Notes: a model not told the origin generated them from the letters alone. Positions 8,966 to 20,125 are shown, counted from the stretch's first letter. The stretch: DNA of 64,000 bases from Tatumella morbirosei (GCF_000757425.2 NZ_JPKR02000003.1:558001-622000); one strand, 5' to 3'. Program-made: numbers and translations.

Positions 8966-9961
8966 GTGAATAAAAAAATAATTCTCCCTGCATTGCTATT
9001 TTCATTTTGCGGTAGTGTTGCTGCACAGGACCTGCCGGGCAAAGGAATTTCTGTTCAGGCAGTGAAAAGTCCGCTGGCTGAGGAATCTTTCCAGACCGAA
9101 TTAGTGAACCGTGCACTGGAAAAACTGGGATATGATGTAAAACCCACTCAGGAGGTGGATTACAGTGTCGCCTACGCGTCGATCGCCAGGGGTGACGCGA
9201 CCTTCTCGGCTGTAGACTGGGAACCGTTGCAATCCGCAATGTATCAGTCTGCGGGGGGGGACAAAAGTTTCTTCCGTGCAGGCCCCTATATTACCGGTGC
9301 TGCTCAGGGTTATTTAATCGATAAGAAAACGGCAGACAAATATCATATTACCGATATATCACAACTGAAAGATCCCAAAATCGCCAAACTGTTTGATAAT
9401 ACCGGAGATGGTAAGGCCGGACTCACTGGATGTGAACCTGGCTGGGCCTGCGGTAAAGTGATAGACGCCCAACTTAAAGCTTACGGTCTGACAAATACTG
9501 TCGAGCAAAACCAGGGAAGTTATTCAGCAATGATCGCGGATGTCATTTCACGATATAAAGCCGGCAAACCGGTATTGTATTATACCTGGACACCTTACTG
9601 GGTCAGTTTTGTATTAAAACCTGGCAAAGATGTCGTCTGGCTGACGGTTCCTTTTTCTGCCTCCCCCGCCGGTCAGCCTAAGGAAGATACCCGGTTACCT
9701 AATGGTAAAAATTATGGTTTCAGCGTAAATACCGAAAATATTATTGCTAACAAAGCCTGGGCAGAAAAAAATCCTGCGGCTCGTAAACTCTTTACACTGA
9801 TGAAAATTCCGCTTCAGGATATCAGCCGTCAGAATCTGAGTATGCATAACGGCGAAAATACTGCTGCCGATGTCTCGGCACAGGTGGATGGCTGGATTAA
9901 AGCACATCAGGCAGAGTTTGATGGCTGGATCAATGCGGCTAAGCAGGCTGCTGCACACTAA
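8966..9961 (+). CDS. proX: Glycine betaine/proline-betaine binding protein ProX (orphan)
   Basis: A 331-residue periplasmic substrate-binding protein. The N-terminus [19 protein letters not shown] is a signal peptide cleaved before QDLPGKG. The segments [32 protein letters not shown] (with a Cys pair) and YYTWTPYWV match ProX, where aromatic residues box the betaine. The start is GTG at 8966 with AGGAG at 8954-8958; the longer frame from 8927 has no signal peptide. In E. coli proX is the third gene of proVWX, but no ATPase or permease gene is nearby, so it must pair with components elsewhere or replace a lost copy. Osmoprotectant binding is the expected role. Confidence 0.93.
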   Translation: MNKKIILPALLFSFCGSVAAQDLPGKGISVQAVKSPLAEESFQTELVNRALEKLGYDVKPTQEVDYSVAYASIARGDATFSAVDWEPLQSAMYQSAGGDKSFFRAGPYITGAAQGYLIDKKTADKYHITDISQLKDPKIAKLFDNTGDGKAGLTGCEPGWACGKVIDAQLKAYGLTNTVEQNQGSYSAMIADVISRYKAGKPVLYYTWTPYWVSFVLKPGKDVVWLTVPFSASPAGQPKEDTRLPNGKNYGFSVNTENIIANKAWAEKNPAARKLFTLMKIPLQDISRQNLSMHNGENTAADVSAQVDGWIKAHQAEFDGWINAAKQAAAH

Positions 9962-9994
9962 TTCGTTGCCTCGCCGGTCTCAGCTCTGCACCAG

Positions 9995-10022
9995 ATTACC
10001 GCCCACGGGCGGTAATTTTTTA
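9995..10022 (+). terminator. Terminator of proX
   Basis: A GC-rich hairpin (ATTACCGCCC / GGGCGGTAAT, near-zero loop) is followed immediately by a run of T, 34 bases after the proX stop. Confidence 0.85.
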
Positions 10023-10138
10023 AACCAACCCCCCGTTTGTCACAGCCAGAATCCCTCTGTCGCCGTAAATGATATTCTGCTGGCTATCCCTGGTGCAAAC
10101 CCGTCCAGGTGCAATGAGAAGTACAGCGACCGGCTAAA

Positions 10139-10651
10139 TCAGGACGACAGGCAGTGATTGATCTGATCTGAAATCTGTGTGAAGGCCGCAACCGTTTGTT
10201 GAGGGTTTGAGCCGACCCATAAACTCGCCGGGCCTGTATTCGTTAACGTTCCATCATGGCTCTGAGCCTGACTTATATGGGTAAATACATAACGAATCCC
10301 GCTATTGTGGATACCCAGACTCAGAGTATAACCAACAACAAAGGTCACCGGACTGCCTAATGAGGTAATGCTGTACGAGGTCGTTCCACGGGTAGTGTAC
10401 AGGCTTCCGGTCATTGTTCCGCTTGCTCTGGTCTCAGCGCCGGACACGGCCGTAACCGAACACCGTTGTACTTTTAACGCATCCGGTACCATTTGTCCTG
10501 AAGCCGGATAGTTTTTTACGTACTGGTAATGCCCGCTGTTATCCAGTTGTAATCCGTTAACCGCTGCTGTTGAGTTTTTGTTGTGGTCAATAGCGGAACA
10601 TCCCGACAGAAACACCGCAGATATTCCGGTGCAGACAAGTAACTTTTTCAT
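10139..10651 (-). CDS. Hypothetical lipoprotein
   Basis: A 170-residue protein starting MKKLLVCTGISAVFLSGCSAIDHNKN: signal peptide plus lipobox (FLSGC), Asp absent at +2, so outer-membrane sorting is expected. GGAG sits 9 bases before the ATG. The mature part is rich in Ser/Thr/Gly, with a hydrophobic patch SPVTFVVGYTLSLGI. The family was not recognised. A longer frame reaching 10846 lacks a signal peptide start and is disregarded. It is convergent with proX and upstream of the fliE downstream region. Confidence 0.75.
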   Translation of the reverse strand: MKKLLVCTGISAVFLSGCSAIDHNKNSTAAVNGLQLDNSGHYQYVKNYPASGQMVPDALKVQRCSVTAVSGAETRASGTMTGSLYTTRGTTSYSITSLGSPVTFVVGYTLSLGIHNSGIRYVFTHISQAQSHDGTLTNTGPASLWVGSNPQQTVAAFTQISDQINHCLSS

Positions 10652-11092
10652 CTTTTTCTCCTCAGATAACCCTAAATCTATCCTGGAAGAAAATACGTGC
10701 CAATGGAACCCACAAACAGTGTCTAAACTGTGTATTCCTGTTACCCCGTTGTGCGGTTTCGTTGCCGGTATATGCATAGTCCAAACCGGTATAGCCGGTA
10801 GCAGGCGCGGTTTAATTGCCGCAATCAGCTCTGAGACAACGGACAAGTAACCAAAGCCACGTCATTCTATGAAACAGAAATCTTGATAAGGCGGGTTTAC
10901 TCTGCCTCCGAATCAGATAATCCCCCCCTGCGATGACAGGGTAACTGATCGACCGGATAATTCGGGCCAATTAAATACGGTTCGCTAATAAAGCCGGTTT
11001 TCTGCCCGGGAAATGATAACCATCGCATTTATTCATCACGGGTTATCATTCCCTCACTGACAAAAGCATTCTCCCGTCATCATCTGAAGCTT
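10652..11092. other. Intergenic region, lipoprotein to fliE, with long inverted repeat
   Basis: About 440 bases with no credible gene. It holds a 10-bp perfect inverted repeat, AATGATAACC at 11012-11021 and GGTTATCATT at 11041-11050, loop of 19. The repeat lies just past the 3' end of fliE (minus) and may be its terminator or a processing stem, though no strong T-run follows. Confidence 0.45.
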
Positions 11093-11401
11093 TTACACTG
11101 ACATATTCATAATGTCGGTATAAGCATTGACCAGTTTATTTCGAACCTGGGTCCCGAGTTGTAATGACAGGCTTGCCTTTTGCATATTCAGCATCACATC
11201 ATTCAGTGAAATATCACTGTCTCCAGCCTCAAACTTTTCGTAAGTCACGACAGACTGTTGCACATGCTGGTTAAGCTGGTTGAGTGCCGAATGGAACACT
11301 CCCGAAAAGGCATCCGACTGACCGGACCGGACTTCGCGCCCCTCAGCCATACGGGCAACTGCCGTCATTTGTTCTGTAACCTGCGGAATTAATGAAAACA
11401 T
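11093..11401 (-). CDS. fliE: Flagellar hook-basal body protein FliE
   Basis: A 102-residue MS-ring/rod junction protein, exported and thought to link FliF to the rod. The C-terminal segment SLNDVMLNMQKASLSLQLGTQVRNKLVNAY is the conserved FliE core. The ATG at 11401 (MFSLIPQ) is preferred over the upstream in-frame start at 11428. It is transcribed divergently from fliF, as in E. coli, from the 218-bp region between them. That region contains an AAAGCGCAAATATA stretch at 11460-11473 loosely like an FlhDC box. Confidence 0.95.
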   Translation of the reverse strand: MFSLIPQVTEQMTAVARMAEGREVRSGQSDAFSGVFHSALNQLNQHVQQSVVTYEKFEAGDSDISLNDVMLNMQKASLSLQLGTQVRNKLVNAYTDIMNMSV

Positions 11402-11619
11402 AGTAGTTTCTCTGTGACTGAAAGACATTAAATGAAATCTACCTCAGTCAGAAAATAATAAAGCGCAAATATAACCCTTAAAAAACCGGCTGTTTCTCCC
11501 ATCATTCCCCGATGGCAGGTAAATAATGCTGTTTATTCTACCGCCACCTTACCCGTTATTCAGGAGAAGCATGTGTTGTTATTTACAATGAGTCCGCTCC
11601 GGACCACCAGGGTATCGCT

Positions 11620-13329
11620 ATGACCGTTAGCCCTACCGATATTTCAGCCACGTTTTCCGGCAAAGCACAGCAGTTGCTCAACAGATTACGGACTTCCGCC
11701 GGAATTCCACTGATTTTTGCTGCCGCGGTATCGGCAGCCGTGATCGTTGGTCTGGTCCTGTGGGCCAGTACTCCGGACTATAGCGTCCTCTACAGCAATA
11801 TCTCTGCACAGGATGGCGGCAGTATCATCAATCGCCTGAGTCAGATGAATATTCCCTACCGGCTGGAAGAAACTAGTGGAGATATTCTGGTCCCTGCCAG
11901 TCAGGCAGGAGAGCTTCGTCTGAAGCTGGCAGAACAGGGCCTGCCCAGAGGGGGTTCCACCGGATTCGAACTGCTGGACCGCGAAAAGTTTGGCATTAGC
12001 CAGTTCAGTGAACAAATTAACTACCAGCGGGCGCTGGAAGGCGAACTGTCCAGAACCATCGAAAGCCTTGGCGCCGTTAAAACGGCCCGGGTGCATCTGG
12101 CCATTCCTAAACCGTCGGTATTTATCCGCGATAATCAGCTACCCACCGCGTCCGTTACCTTAAAGCTACAGCCCGGACGTGCTTTGGATGATGGTCAGGT
12201 TAACGCCATCGTGCATGTGGTCTCCAGCAGTGTCAGCCGTCTGCCCCCGGGGAATGTGACCATAGTTGACCAGGACGGGTCGTTGCTGACCAGAACTTCC
12301 GCCGGTGTTCAGGGACTTGACGGCACACAGCTCAAATATACCTCGCAAATTGAACGTAATATGCGACAACGGATTGAAGATATCCTCGGCCCGGTGGTCG
12401 GACGCGGGAATGTGCGTGCTCAGGTCACGGCAGAAATTAATTTCGATAAGCAGGAGCAGACGGATGAACATTACACCCCGAACAATGATCCGGCCAGTAA
12501 AGCGATACGTTCACAACAATCAAGCGACAGTCGTCAGTATGGCGGGATATGGCCGGGAGGTGTGCCGGGCGCATTGAGTAATCAGCCGACGCCGGTGGCC
12601 ACCGCGCCGGTTAATCCCCCGGCAACTCCGGCCACGACTGAGAGCACTCCCCCTGCCCGCACTGCCACTACGCCAGTGAAGTCAGGCGGCAACAGCCCTC
12701 AGCCACCTCAGAATCAACAGTTGCGTCAGGATTCCACGACTAACTATGAACTGGACCGGACTATCCGACGTACCCAGTTAAACAGCGGTGATATTAAACG
12801 ACTGTCTGTCGCTGTGGTGGTGAACTATCGGAGCCGCGAGGACGGTAAACCTCAGGCACTGACTGAGCAACAAATGCAACAGATCACCGCGCTGACCAAA
12901 GAAGCGATGGGTTTTTCAGAAAAACGGGGGGATTCAGTCAATCTGGTCAATACCCCGTTCACTGCTGCCGATAATGATAACAGCCCGGTTTTCTGGAAAA
13001 CGCCGCAATTCTTAGCGTTGCTGCTCTCCGCGGGCCGCTGGCTGGTCGTCCTCATCGTGGCCTTTATCCTCTACCGTAAAGCGATACGGCCCATGCTTGA
13101 ACAGCGTAGGGTCAGGGCAGAACAGGCCAGAGAAGCGGCCGAATTACAACCGGTACCGCTACAAGTCGCGGAAGATACCCGCCACGACAGTGCATTACAG
13201 GAAACCGCCCGTAAGGCACAGCAACGAATAAATAGTGAAATTTTAAGCCAGCGTATCCGCGAAATGTCGGATAACGATCCGCAGGTAGTTGCGCTGGTAA
13301 TCCGCGACTGGATGGGCAGTGAACTATGA
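11620..13329 (+). CDS. fliF: Flagellar MS-ring protein FliF
   Basis: A 569-residue inner-membrane ring protein. One transmembrane helix lies near residues 28-50 ([20 protein letters not shown]) and another near 465-485. Between them are the ring-building motifs ([56 protein letters not shown]). A Pro/Thr-rich periplasmic insert lies near residues 320-365. The C-terminal tail ([16 protein letters not shown]) is the FliG-binding end. First gene of fliFGHIJK; its stop overlaps the fliG start (ATGA). Confidence 0.98.
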   Translation: MTVSPTDISATFSGKAQQLLNRLRTSAGIPLIFAAAVSAAVIVGLVLWASTPDYSVLYSNISAQDGGSIINRLSQMNIPYRLEETSGDILVPASQAGELRLKLAEQGLPRGGSTGFELLDREKFGISQFSEQINYQRALEGELSRTIESLGAVKTARVHLAIPKPSVFIRDNQLPTASVTLKLQPGRALDDGQVNAIVHVVSSSVSRLPPGNVTIVDQDGSLLTRTSAGVQGLDGTQLKYTSQIERNMRQRIEDILGPVVGRGNVRAQVTAEINFDKQEQTDEHYTPNNDPASKAIRSQQSSDSRQYGGIWPGGVPGALSNQPTPVATAPVNPPATPATTESTPPARTATTPVKSGGNSPQPPQNQQLRQDSTTNYELDRTIRRTQLNSGDIKRLSVAVVVNYRSREDGKPQALTEQQMQQITALTKEAMGFSEKRGDSVNLVNTPFTAADNDNSPVFWKTPQFLALLLSAGRWLVVLIVAFILYRKAIRPMLEQRRVRAEQAREAAELQPVPLQVAEDTRHDSALQETARKAQQRINSEILSQRIREMSDNDPQVVALVIRDWMGSEL

Positions 13330-14318
13330 CTCTTAACGGAACAGACAAAAGCGCCATTCTGATGATGACGCTGGGAGAAGAACGAGCTGCTGAAGTTTTC
13401 CGGCATCTTAATCAACGGGAAGTACAGCATCTGAGTGCGGCCATGGCCACCATGAAACAGGTTTCCCATCAGCAACTCACCAGCGTATTGCAGCAATTCG
13501 AAAAAGACGCCGGTCAGTATTCTGCGCTGAGTATGAACAATAACGATTATCTGCGCAGTGTTCTGGTGAAAGCCCTGGGTGAAGAACGCGCCAGCAGCCT
13601 GCTGGAAGATATCCTTGATACGCGGGATACCACCTCTGGTATGGATGCCCTGAATCTGATGGACCCCCCTTCCGCTGCCGACCTAATCCGCGAGGAACAT
13701 CCACAGATTATCGCGACCATTTTGGTTCACCTAAAACGGTCACAGGCCGCCGATATTCTGGCGCAGTTTGATGACCGGTTACGCCACGATGTGATGTTAA
13801 GGATCGCGACCTTTGGCGGTGTTCAGCCAGCGGCCCTTGCAGAGCTGACCGAAGTTCTGAATAACCTGCTTGATGGCCAGAATCTGAAACGGGCCAAAAT
13901 GGGTGGGGTTCGCACCGCAGCCGAGATCCTTAACCTGATGAAATCACAACAGGAAGAATCGGTGATCGAAGCAGTGCGGGAATTCGATAATGAGCTGGCA
14001 CAAAAAATCATTGATGAAATGTTCCTGTTCGAAAATCTGGTGGATGTGGATGACCGCAGTATCCAGCGCCTGTTGCAGGAAGTGGATTCCGAACAGTTAC
14101 TGGTGGCTCTGAAAGGTGCCGGGCAGCCATTGCGCGATAAGTTCCTGAAAAACATGTCATCAAGGGCAGCGGATATTTTACGTGATGATTTAAGCAGCCG
14201 CGGGCCGGTACGTATGTCCGCCGTGGAAACAGAACAGAAAGCGATTCTGTTGATTGTCAGAAGGCTGGCCGAGGCAGGCGATATTGTAATAGGAGGAGCG
14301 GATGAAACCTACGTCTGA
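13326..14318 (+). CDS. fliG: Flagellar motor switch protein FliG
   Basis: A 330-residue rotor protein of the C-ring. The N-terminal domain begins [24 protein letters not shown], the middle domain has the [10 protein letters not shown] motif, and the C-terminal domain contains the charged torque helix ([24 protein letters not shown]) that contacts MotA. Starts within the fliF stop and overlaps fliH by 17 bp. All domains intact, length as expected (E. coli 331). Confidence 0.98.
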   Translation: MTLNGTDKSAILMMTLGEERAAEVFRHLNQREVQHLSAAMATMKQVSHQQLTSVLQQFEKDAGQYSALSMNNNDYLRSVLVKALGEERASSLLEDILDTRDTTSGMDALNLMDPPSAADLIREEHPQIIATILVHLKRSQAADILAQFDDRLRHDVMLRIATFGGVQPAALAELTEVLNNLLDGQNLKRAKMGGVRTAAEILNLMKSQQEESVIEAVREFDNELAQKIIDEMFLFENLVDVDDRSIQRLLQEVDSEQLLVALKGAGQPLRDKFLKNMSSRAADILRDDLSSRGPVRMSAVETEQKAILLIVRRLAEAGDIVIGGADETYV

Positions 14319-15036
14319 GTTACAGCAAACGGAACACTGGCAGAAATGGCAACCACAACAGTTCAGCCCGGCGTACAGCCAGCAGCCCGTTGAAATACTA
14401 CCGACACCCCCGGAACCTTGCCCGCCTTCTGAAACCCGACCGGTGGCAGAACCGGAGCTATTGAGTCAGAACCTGCACAACGAAACCCTGCAACAACAGG
14501 AGCGCCAGCAATGCTGGCAGGAAGGCTACCAACAGGGGCTCAGTCAGGGCGAACAGCACGGACGGGCCGCCGGTTTTCAGGAAGGTCAGCAGGCGGCTGT
14601 TCATCAGTCAGCAGAACAACAACGAGCACAGCAGCAACTTGTCGGTCAGTTGGCGGAAAATTTCGACCGGTCATTGCAGATTCTCGATGGTGTAATCACC
14701 GGAAGAATTTTGCAGCTGGCCCTGCAGATAGCCCTGCAGCTTTGCGGAGAGGCGATCAAATGTGATAACCACCAGTTGGCCGAACAGATTCGTTGCCTGC
14801 TGGCGGACGACCCGTTATTTACCGGTAACCCACGGATACGGGTCCATCCTCAGGATCTGCCGCTGGCTGAACAGCTATTTGCCGCACAGGTCAACAACCA
14901 GGGCTGGAATGTCGAGGCCGATCCGCATCTGCATCCCGGCGACTGTTTGTTACAGGGAGAGGAAGGTGAACTGGATTGTGGCATGTCGGGGCGTTGGCTG
15001 GAGTTATGCCAGCGTGCGCAAACGGGAGTCTACTGA
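14302..15036 (+). CDS. fliH: Flagellar export apparatus regulator FliH
   Basis: A 244-residue cytoplasmic stator of the export ATPase FliI. It has a Gln/Pro-rich N-terminus, a central Gly-repeat helix ([25 protein letters not shown]) with the GxxxG spacing typical of FliH, and a C-terminal domain ending in [13 protein letters not shown]. It starts inside fliG and its TGA shares a base with the fliI ATG, consistent with translational coupling. Confidence 0.95.
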   Translation: MKPTSELQQTEHWQKWQPQQFSPAYSQQPVEILPTPPEPCPPSETRPVAEPELLSQNLHNETLQQQERQQCWQEGYQQGLSQGEQHGRAAGFQEGQQAAVHQSAEQQRAQQQLVGQLAENFDRSLQILDGVITGRILQLALQIALQLCGEAIKCDNHQLAEQIRCLLADDPLFTGNPRIRVHPQDLPLAEQLFAAQVNNQGWNVEADPHLHPGDCLLQGEEGELDCGMSGRWLELCQRAQTGVY

Positions 15037-16406
15037 TGGATATGCCGTTTAGTCGCTGGATGCAACAGCTTGACCGGTTCGAATCTTCGTTAGCATCTCT
15101 GCCAACTGTCCGCCGCTATGGTCGTCTGACCCGTGCCACGGGACTGGTACTGGAAGCCACCGGACTGGCGTTACCGCTGGGTGCCGTGTGTCTGGTTGAA
15201 CGCCAGGGAGCATCCCCTGCCGAAACCGAGGTGGTAGGTTTCAGTGACAAGAAACTGTTCCTGATGCCGTTGGAGAATACCGACGGTTTGCTGCCCGGGG
15301 CCAGAGTGTTTACCACCGCGGCTGACCCGGTAACTCACGGCGGAAAACTGTTACCACTTGGACCGGCATTATTGGGACGAGTACTGGACAGTAGTGGCAG
15401 ACCACTGGATAACCTGCCTGCGCCACGCGGCTGTGATTACGGTTCACTGACCAGCCGCCCGGTCAATCCATTGCAACGATCTCCGATAAAACAGGTTCTG
15501 GATACCGGGATCCGCGCCATTAATGGATTACTTACTGTCGGCCGTGGCCAGCGGATGGGACTATTTGCCGGTTCCGGCGTGGGTAAGAGTGTCCTGCTTG
15601 GCATGATGGCACGCTACACCCACGCAGATGTGATTGTGGTTGGACTGATTGGCGAACGAGGCCGCGAAGTGAAAGACTTTATCGAAAACATTCTGGGCAG
15701 CGAAGGACTGGCTCGTTCGGTGGTCATTGCTGCGCCGGCAGATCTTTCACCACTGTTGCGCCTGCAGGGCGCCGCCTACGCCACCCGGATTGCCGAGGAT
15801 TTTCGTGACCGGGGGCAGCATGTATTGCTGATTATGGACTCCCTGACCCGCTATGCCATGGCTCAACGGGAAATTGCTCTGGCTATCGGTGAACCTCCCG
15901 CCACCCGTGGCTATCCCCCCTCAGTATTTGCCCGTCTGCCCGCACTGGTTGAACGGGCAGGAAACGGTGACAGTGGTGAAGGCTCTGTGACAGCTTTTTA
16001 TACCGTGCTGGCGGAAGGTGATGACCAACAGGACCCGATTGCCGATGCGGCCCGGGCCATACTCGACGGGCACATTGTACTGTCCCGTCAGTTGGCAGAA
16101 GCCGGACATTATCCGGCCATTGATATCGAAGCTTCGATCAGCCGCGTAATGTTCGAGTTAGTCGGTGAATCACAACTTAAGCAGTCACGCTACTGTAAAC
16201 AACTGCTTTCTGCCTGGCAGCGTAACCACGACCTGATCAGTGTCGGCGCTTATGTCTCAGGCAGTGATCCCCTGCTTGATCAGGCGATAACACTGTATCC
16301 GGCGATCACTGCCTATCTGCAACAAGGTATTCATCAGCGTTGCAACTACGAAACTGCCTGTGAGCAGTTACATCAATTGTTTAGTCATCCGGAGGAAGTG
16401 TCATGA
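15036..16406 (+). CDS. fliI: Flagellum-specific ATP synthase FliI
   Basis: A 456-residue ATPase of the type III flagellar export gate, related to F1 beta. The Walker A loop is [15 protein letters not shown] (near residue 180), followed by [51 protein letters not shown] and the arginine-finger region. The ATG at 15036 (MDMPFSRWM) has GGGAG upstream; a longer frame from 14976 lies inside fliH. Overlaps fliJ by 4 bp. Confidence 0.98.
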   Translation: MDMPFSRWMQQLDRFESSLASLPTVRRYGRLTRATGLVLEATGLALPLGAVCLVERQGASPAETEVVGFSDKKLFLMPLENTDGLLPGARVFTTAADPVTHGGKLLPLGPALLGRVLDSSGRPLDNLPAPRGCDYGSLTSRPVNPLQRSPIKQVLDTGIRAINGLLTVGRGQRMGLFAGSGVGKSVLLGMMARYTHADVIVVGLIGERGREVKDFIENILGSEGLARSVVIAAPADLSPLLRLQGAAYATRIAEDFRDRGQHVLLIMDSLTRYAMAQREIALAIGEPPATRGYPPSVFARLPALVERAGNGDSGEGSVTAFYTVLAEGDDQQDPIADAARAILDGHIVLSRQLAEAGHYPAIDIEASISRVMFELVGESQLKQSRYCKQLLSAWQRNHDLISVGAYVSGSDPLLDQAITLYPAITAYLQQGIHQRCNYETACEQLHQLFSHPEEVS

Positions 16407-16855
16407 ACCAGCCATCTGTCCTTGCCACTCTGTGCGAACTTGCGCGCAATGAGACTGGCCGGGCAGCGAAACAACTCGGACAACTGCAGAGTGCAAGGCA
16501 GCAGGCCCTGCAACAGCAACAACTGCTGACCGGTTATCACCAGGATTATCAACACTTCCTGCAACAGAAAATAATGCCCGGGATGTCACTGAACCGCTGG
16601 GAAGACTTTCAACAATTTATTCCTGCACTGCAACGGGCGATACAACTGCAACAACAGGTCTTGCTGCAGGGTGAGCAGCAACTTTCACAGGCTCAACGAC
16701 ACTGGCAGCAGAAAAAGCAACGCCAGAATGCATTACAGACATTATTCGAACGCCAGCAACAGCGGCTCAGAGTGGAAGCGGCCCGGCGTGAGCAGAAGCA
16801 AACGGATGAATTTTCAGCCCGTCATTTCAGAGGGGACGTTTTATGTCAGGACTAA
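16403..16855 (+). CDS. fliJ: Flagellar export protein FliJ
   Basis: A 150-residue coiled-coil protein, very rich in Gln, Arg and Ala, that inserts into the FliI hexamer and recycles chaperones. Start ATG overlaps the fliI stop (ATGA), and the 3' end overlaps fliK by 13 bp. FliJ sequences diverge strongly; the call rests on size, coiled-coil composition and the invariant fliI-fliJ-fliK order. Confidence 0.93.
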   Translation: MNQPSVLATLCELARNETGRAAKQLGQLQSARQQALQQQQLLTGYHQDYQHFLQQKIMPGMSLNRWEDFQQFIPALQRAIQLQQQVLLQGEQQLSQAQRHWQQKKQRQNALQTLFERQQQRLRVEAARREQKQTDEFSARHFRGDVLCQD

Positions 16856-18030
16856 TTCTGTTACCTGCGATACCGGGTCAAGGGAGCGGGCATCAGGTCG
16901 GGTTAAATTCCAGTAAGACCAGTGCACAGCAACTGTTTTCTGCGCTGTTTAACGGGCAGACCCGCCAGCAGGAAACTCTGTCTGGTCATAAGAATCAGCG
17001 TCTGCCAGCCACCAAACCTAAAGAGGGTGAACCGGATAAAAGTGACAACGTCACCCAACTGCTGGCGCTGTTTTCCCCGATACCTACAGTCAGGCCGCAA
17101 CTCCCATCAGTTGACGGGGTGGCTGTCGCGGCTCAGGGTAGTCCGCTACTACGTACCTCCGTCAGCACCGGAGACATCACGGAATCGTTGTCGTTGAATA
17201 ATCACCCGCACACGATCCGTGATTTAGTTTCGCAAAATACCGATCTCTTATCACAACATAAGGATGCCTGGTCGAACACTCCCCGGTCACAGCAGCAGCC
17301 AGCAAAGGCACCGTCTTCATATTCAGACCACTCTCCACGTAGCCCGTTGCCGGATACGGTTGACGGGCAACCCCGGAAGAATCCGTTTCCCCGGGCGGAA
17401 GAACGAACCCCGTTAGCCCAACAGCTCTCCGGGGTAGCGGCATCCTTAGCGGTACCGCACAGTCCTGTGCGTTCATCCACATCGGAATTCAAATCAGACT
17501 CTCCGCCAGCCCCACCGCTGCTGTCACCGGGTTCCGATACGTTACCACGTGATGCAATCAGACTGGTACCGGCCACGGGGATTGCGACTCCGGACAGTCC
17601 GCAGTGGCAACAGCAGCTCAGTCAGCAGGTGTTGATTATGCATCATAAGGGGATCCAGAGCGCTGAACTGCGTCTGCATCCTCAGGAACTCGGCAATCTC
17701 AAAATATCTCTGGTGATCAAAAGCGACCAGGCTGAGATAAGCCTTATTTCGGGCCATAGCCAGGTACGTACCGCTATTGAAGCAGCCCTGCCGCACCTGA
17801 GAACGGCGCTGGCAGAAAACGGCATCAGTCTCGGGGAAAGTCATGTCGGCAGTGATGATTCCTCTTTCGCTATGTTCAATCCCTCAGGGGGGTTTGGCGA
17901 ACAATCGCAGGACACCCCAGGGTCCGGACAGAGTTTTAGCGGGCAAGCCCCGGACTCCCCGACGCGACTCTCCATAGAGCGCAGGCCTTCTGTGACATCG
18001 CAGACCGGTCGGGTGGATCTGTTTGTCTGA
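16843..18030 (+). CDS. fliK: Flagellar hook-length control protein FliK
   Basis: A 395-residue secreted ruler. The long N-terminal part (about 1-255) is low-complexity, rich in Ser, Pro and Gln. The C-terminal switch domain (about 256-340) has the conserved AELRLHPQELGNLKISLVI and VRTAIEAALPHLRTALAENGI. Last gene of fliFGHIJK. A start at 16843 overlaps fliJ, as is usual in this operon. Confidence 0.94.
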   Translation: MSGLILLPAIPGQGSGHQVGLNSSKTSAQQLFSALFNGQTRQQETLSGHKNQRLPATKPKEGEPDKSDNVTQLLALFSPIPTVRPQLPSVDGVAVAAQGSPLLRTSVSTGDITESLSLNNHPHTIRDLVSQNTDLLSQHKDAWSNTPRSQQQPAKAPSSYSDHSPRSPLPDTVDGQPRKNPFPRAEERTPLAQQLSGVAASLAVPHSPVRSSTSEFKSDSPPAPPLLSPGSDTLPRDAIRLVPATGIATPDSPQWQQQLSQQVLIMHHKGIQSAELRLHPQELGNLKISLVIKSDQAEISLISGHSQVRTAIEAALPHLRTALAENGISLGESHVGSDDSSFAMFNPSGGFGEQSQDTPGSGQSFSGQAPDSPTRLSIERRPSVTSQTGRVDLFV

Positions 18031-18222
18031 CGCCTCTTCCCTGCGTAACTGCACAAGAGTGTACCGGGGCATGCTGACAATTTTAGCTACAGGCTATACC
18101 CCGTGCTTAACGGCGATGTCCCCCCGTAAATGCGCTCTTTTCCGACCATTGTTCAGTCATTTACACAGGATAATTTCAGGCAGCAGGAAATGCTGTTTTT
18201 ATCACAGGAACTGATTTAGCCA

Positions 18223-18717
18223 ATGACAACTCTGCCAAAAAAGAAAACAGGGAAAAAGCTGTTGCTTCCGGTCACTCTTTGTGTGATCACCCTGGCGGCC
18301 TGCGGCGCCGCTGCTTTCAGCTATCTTCAACTACAGCGGCTGGAAGATACTCCGGCTGCCGGAACAACAGCCCAGGCTGCAACCCCACCCGCCAGTCCGG
18401 TATTTATGCCACTGGAAGCATTTACCGTTAACCTTCCCGCTCGCAGTGATAATGATGATGAACGGGTACTTTATGCCGGCTTTACATTGCGTTTACCCGA
18501 TGAAGCTACCCGTGAAAAATTAAACCAGTATTTACCGGAAGTACGTAGCCGTTTGATTTTATTGCTGACCAACCAGAATCAACGCCAACTGGAAACTGAA
18601 CAAGGTAAACACCAGTTGGCAGACAGAATTAAGACTGCATTGACGCCGCCTTTCGTGATTAACCAGCCGCCTCAGCAGATTGACGATGTGTTGTTTACCT
18701 CCTTTATTCTGAGATAA
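18223..18717 (+). CDS. fliL: Flagellar basal body-associated protein FliL
   Basis: A 164-residue single-pass inner membrane protein near the stator. Basic N-terminus (KKKTGKKLLLP), transmembrane helix near residues 14-35, then a periplasmic domain with FMPLEAFTVNL and the C-terminal IDDVLFTSFILR. It opens a second operon, fliLMNOPQR, 192 bp after fliK. That gap must hold its promoter, which I could not pick out. Confidence 0.96.
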   Translation: MTTLPKKKTGKKLLLPVTLCVITLAACGAAAFSYLQLQRLEDTPAAGTTAQAATPPASPVFMPLEAFTVNLPARSDNDDERVLYAGFTLRLPDEATREKLNQYLPEVRSRLILLLTNQNQRQLETEQGKHQLADRIKTALTPPFVINQPPQQIDDVLFTSFILR

Positions 18718-18721
18718 CCCC

Positions 18722-19729
18722 ATGGCTGACAACATTCTTTCTCAGGCGGAGATCGACCAGTTATTGAATGGTGATAACGCCAGTAGTGATAATCCTGAAC
18801 GGCCGTTAGCCGGTGAAGAGACTGTAAAAGCCTATGACCCGGCGACCCAGCGCCGCATTGTACGCGAACGTTTGCAGGCGCTGGAGATTATTAATGAGCG
18901 TTTCGCCAGACAGTTCCGAATGGGATTATTTAACCTGCTGCGCCGCAGCCCGGACATCAGTGCCGGGCAAATCAATATTCAGCCTTATCAGGAATTTGCA
19001 CGGAATCTTCCGGTACCGACTAATCTGAACCTGATTCATCTTAAACCCCTGCGCGGGACGGCATTGTTGGTGTTTTCTCCCAGCCTCGTCTTTATTGCCG
19101 TGGATAACCTGTTTGGGGGCGATGGACGGTTTCCGACCAAAGTAGAAGGCCGCGAATTCACCTATACCGAACAACGGGTAATCCACCGGATGATGAAACT
19201 GGCGCTGGAGAGTTACCGGGAGGCCTGGCAAGCGATTTATCCGCTGTCTATCGAGTTTGTTCGTTCAGAGATGCAGGTGAAATTCACCAATATCACCACC
19301 TCCCCCAATGACATCGTGGTGAATACCGCCTTTCAGGTAGAAATTGGTAATCTGGTCGGTGAGTTCAGCATCTGTATTCCCTTTGCCATGATTGAGCCAT
19401 TAAGGGAACTGTTGGTTAATCCCCCGCTGGAAAACTCTCAGCAGGAAGATAACCAGTGGCGTGAAACTTTGGTCAAAGAAGTACAGCTTTCCGCACTGGA
19501 ACTTACCGCCCATTTTGCGGATATCCCGCTACCTCTGTCGCGCATTCTGGCGCTTAAAACCGGCGATATCCTGACTCTGGATAAACCCGAACTGGTCACG
19601 GTTCATGTGGATAACGTGCCGGTATTCACCGGCGAACACGGCATTTTAAATGATCAGTATGCATTACGCGTAACCAGCCTGATCAGTCCGATTTTACACT
19701 CTTTGCACGAGGAGCAGCCTGATGAGTGA
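18722..19729 (+). CDS. fliM: Flagellar motor switch protein FliM
   Basis: A 335-residue C-ring protein. The N-terminal CheY-P binding segment (ILSQAEIDQLL) is intact. The middle CheC-like domain (LRGTALLVFSPSLVFIAVDNLFGGDGRFPTKVEGREFT) follows, then the C-terminal FliN-like SpoA domain (HFADIPLPLSRILALKTGDILTLDKP). It begins 4 bases after fliL and overlaps fliN by 8 bp. Confidence 0.98.
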   Translation: MADNILSQAEIDQLLNGDNASSDNPERPLAGEETVKAYDPATQRRIVRERLQALEIINERFARQFRMGLFNLLRRSPDISAGQINIQPYQEFARNLPVPTNLNLIHLKPLRGTALLVFSPSLVFIAVDNLFGGDGRFPTKVEGREFTYTEQRVIHRMMKLALESYREAWQAIYPLSIEFVRSEMQVKFTNITTSPNDIVVNTAFQVEIGNLVGEFSICIPFAMIEPLRELLVNPPLENSQQEDNQWRETLVKEVQLSALELTAHFADIPLPLSRILALKTGDILTLDKPELVTVHVDNVPVFTGEHGILNDQYALRVTSLISPILHSLHEEQPDE

Positions 19730-20123
19730 TATACAACAACCTGCAGAAAACAGTGGTTCAGATGATGTATGGGCGGATGCACTGGAACAGCAAGCCACCA
19801 CGGTTTCACCTGACACGACGCTGAATTCTGAACTGTCGGACACTGTGCCGACGACAGATGAACAGGATGTCAGCCTGATCATGGATATTCCGGTACGGCT
19901 TACCGTCGAACTGGGCCGTACCAGAATGACTATCAAGGAACTGTTGCGTCTGACCCGCGGTTCGATTGTCCCGCTGGAGGGGCTGGCTGGTGAACCTCTG
20001 GATATCCTGATCAATAACTATCTGATTGCGCAAGGTGAGGTCGTGGTGGTCAATGATAAATACGGTGTCAGGATCACCGATATCATCACCCCATCAGAAC
20101 GTATGCGCCGTCTGAGCCGCTAG
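19722..20123 (+). CDS. fliN: Flagellar motor switch protein FliN
   Basis: A 133-residue C-ring protein. An acidic N-terminal arm precedes the SpoA domain (IMDIPVRLTVELGRTRMTIKELLRLTRGSIVPLEGLAGEPLDI... NDKYGVRITDI). It completes the FliG/M/N switch and binds FliH for export. Start overlaps the end of fliM; fliO follows after 2 bases. Confidence 0.97.
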   Translation: MSDIQQPAENSGSDDVWADALEQQATTVSPDTTLNSELSDTVPTTDEQDVSLIMDIPVRLTVELGRTRMTIKELLRLTRGSIVPLEGLAGEPLDILINNYLIAQGEVVVVNDKYGVRITDIITPSERMRRLSR

Positions 20124-20125
20124 CC

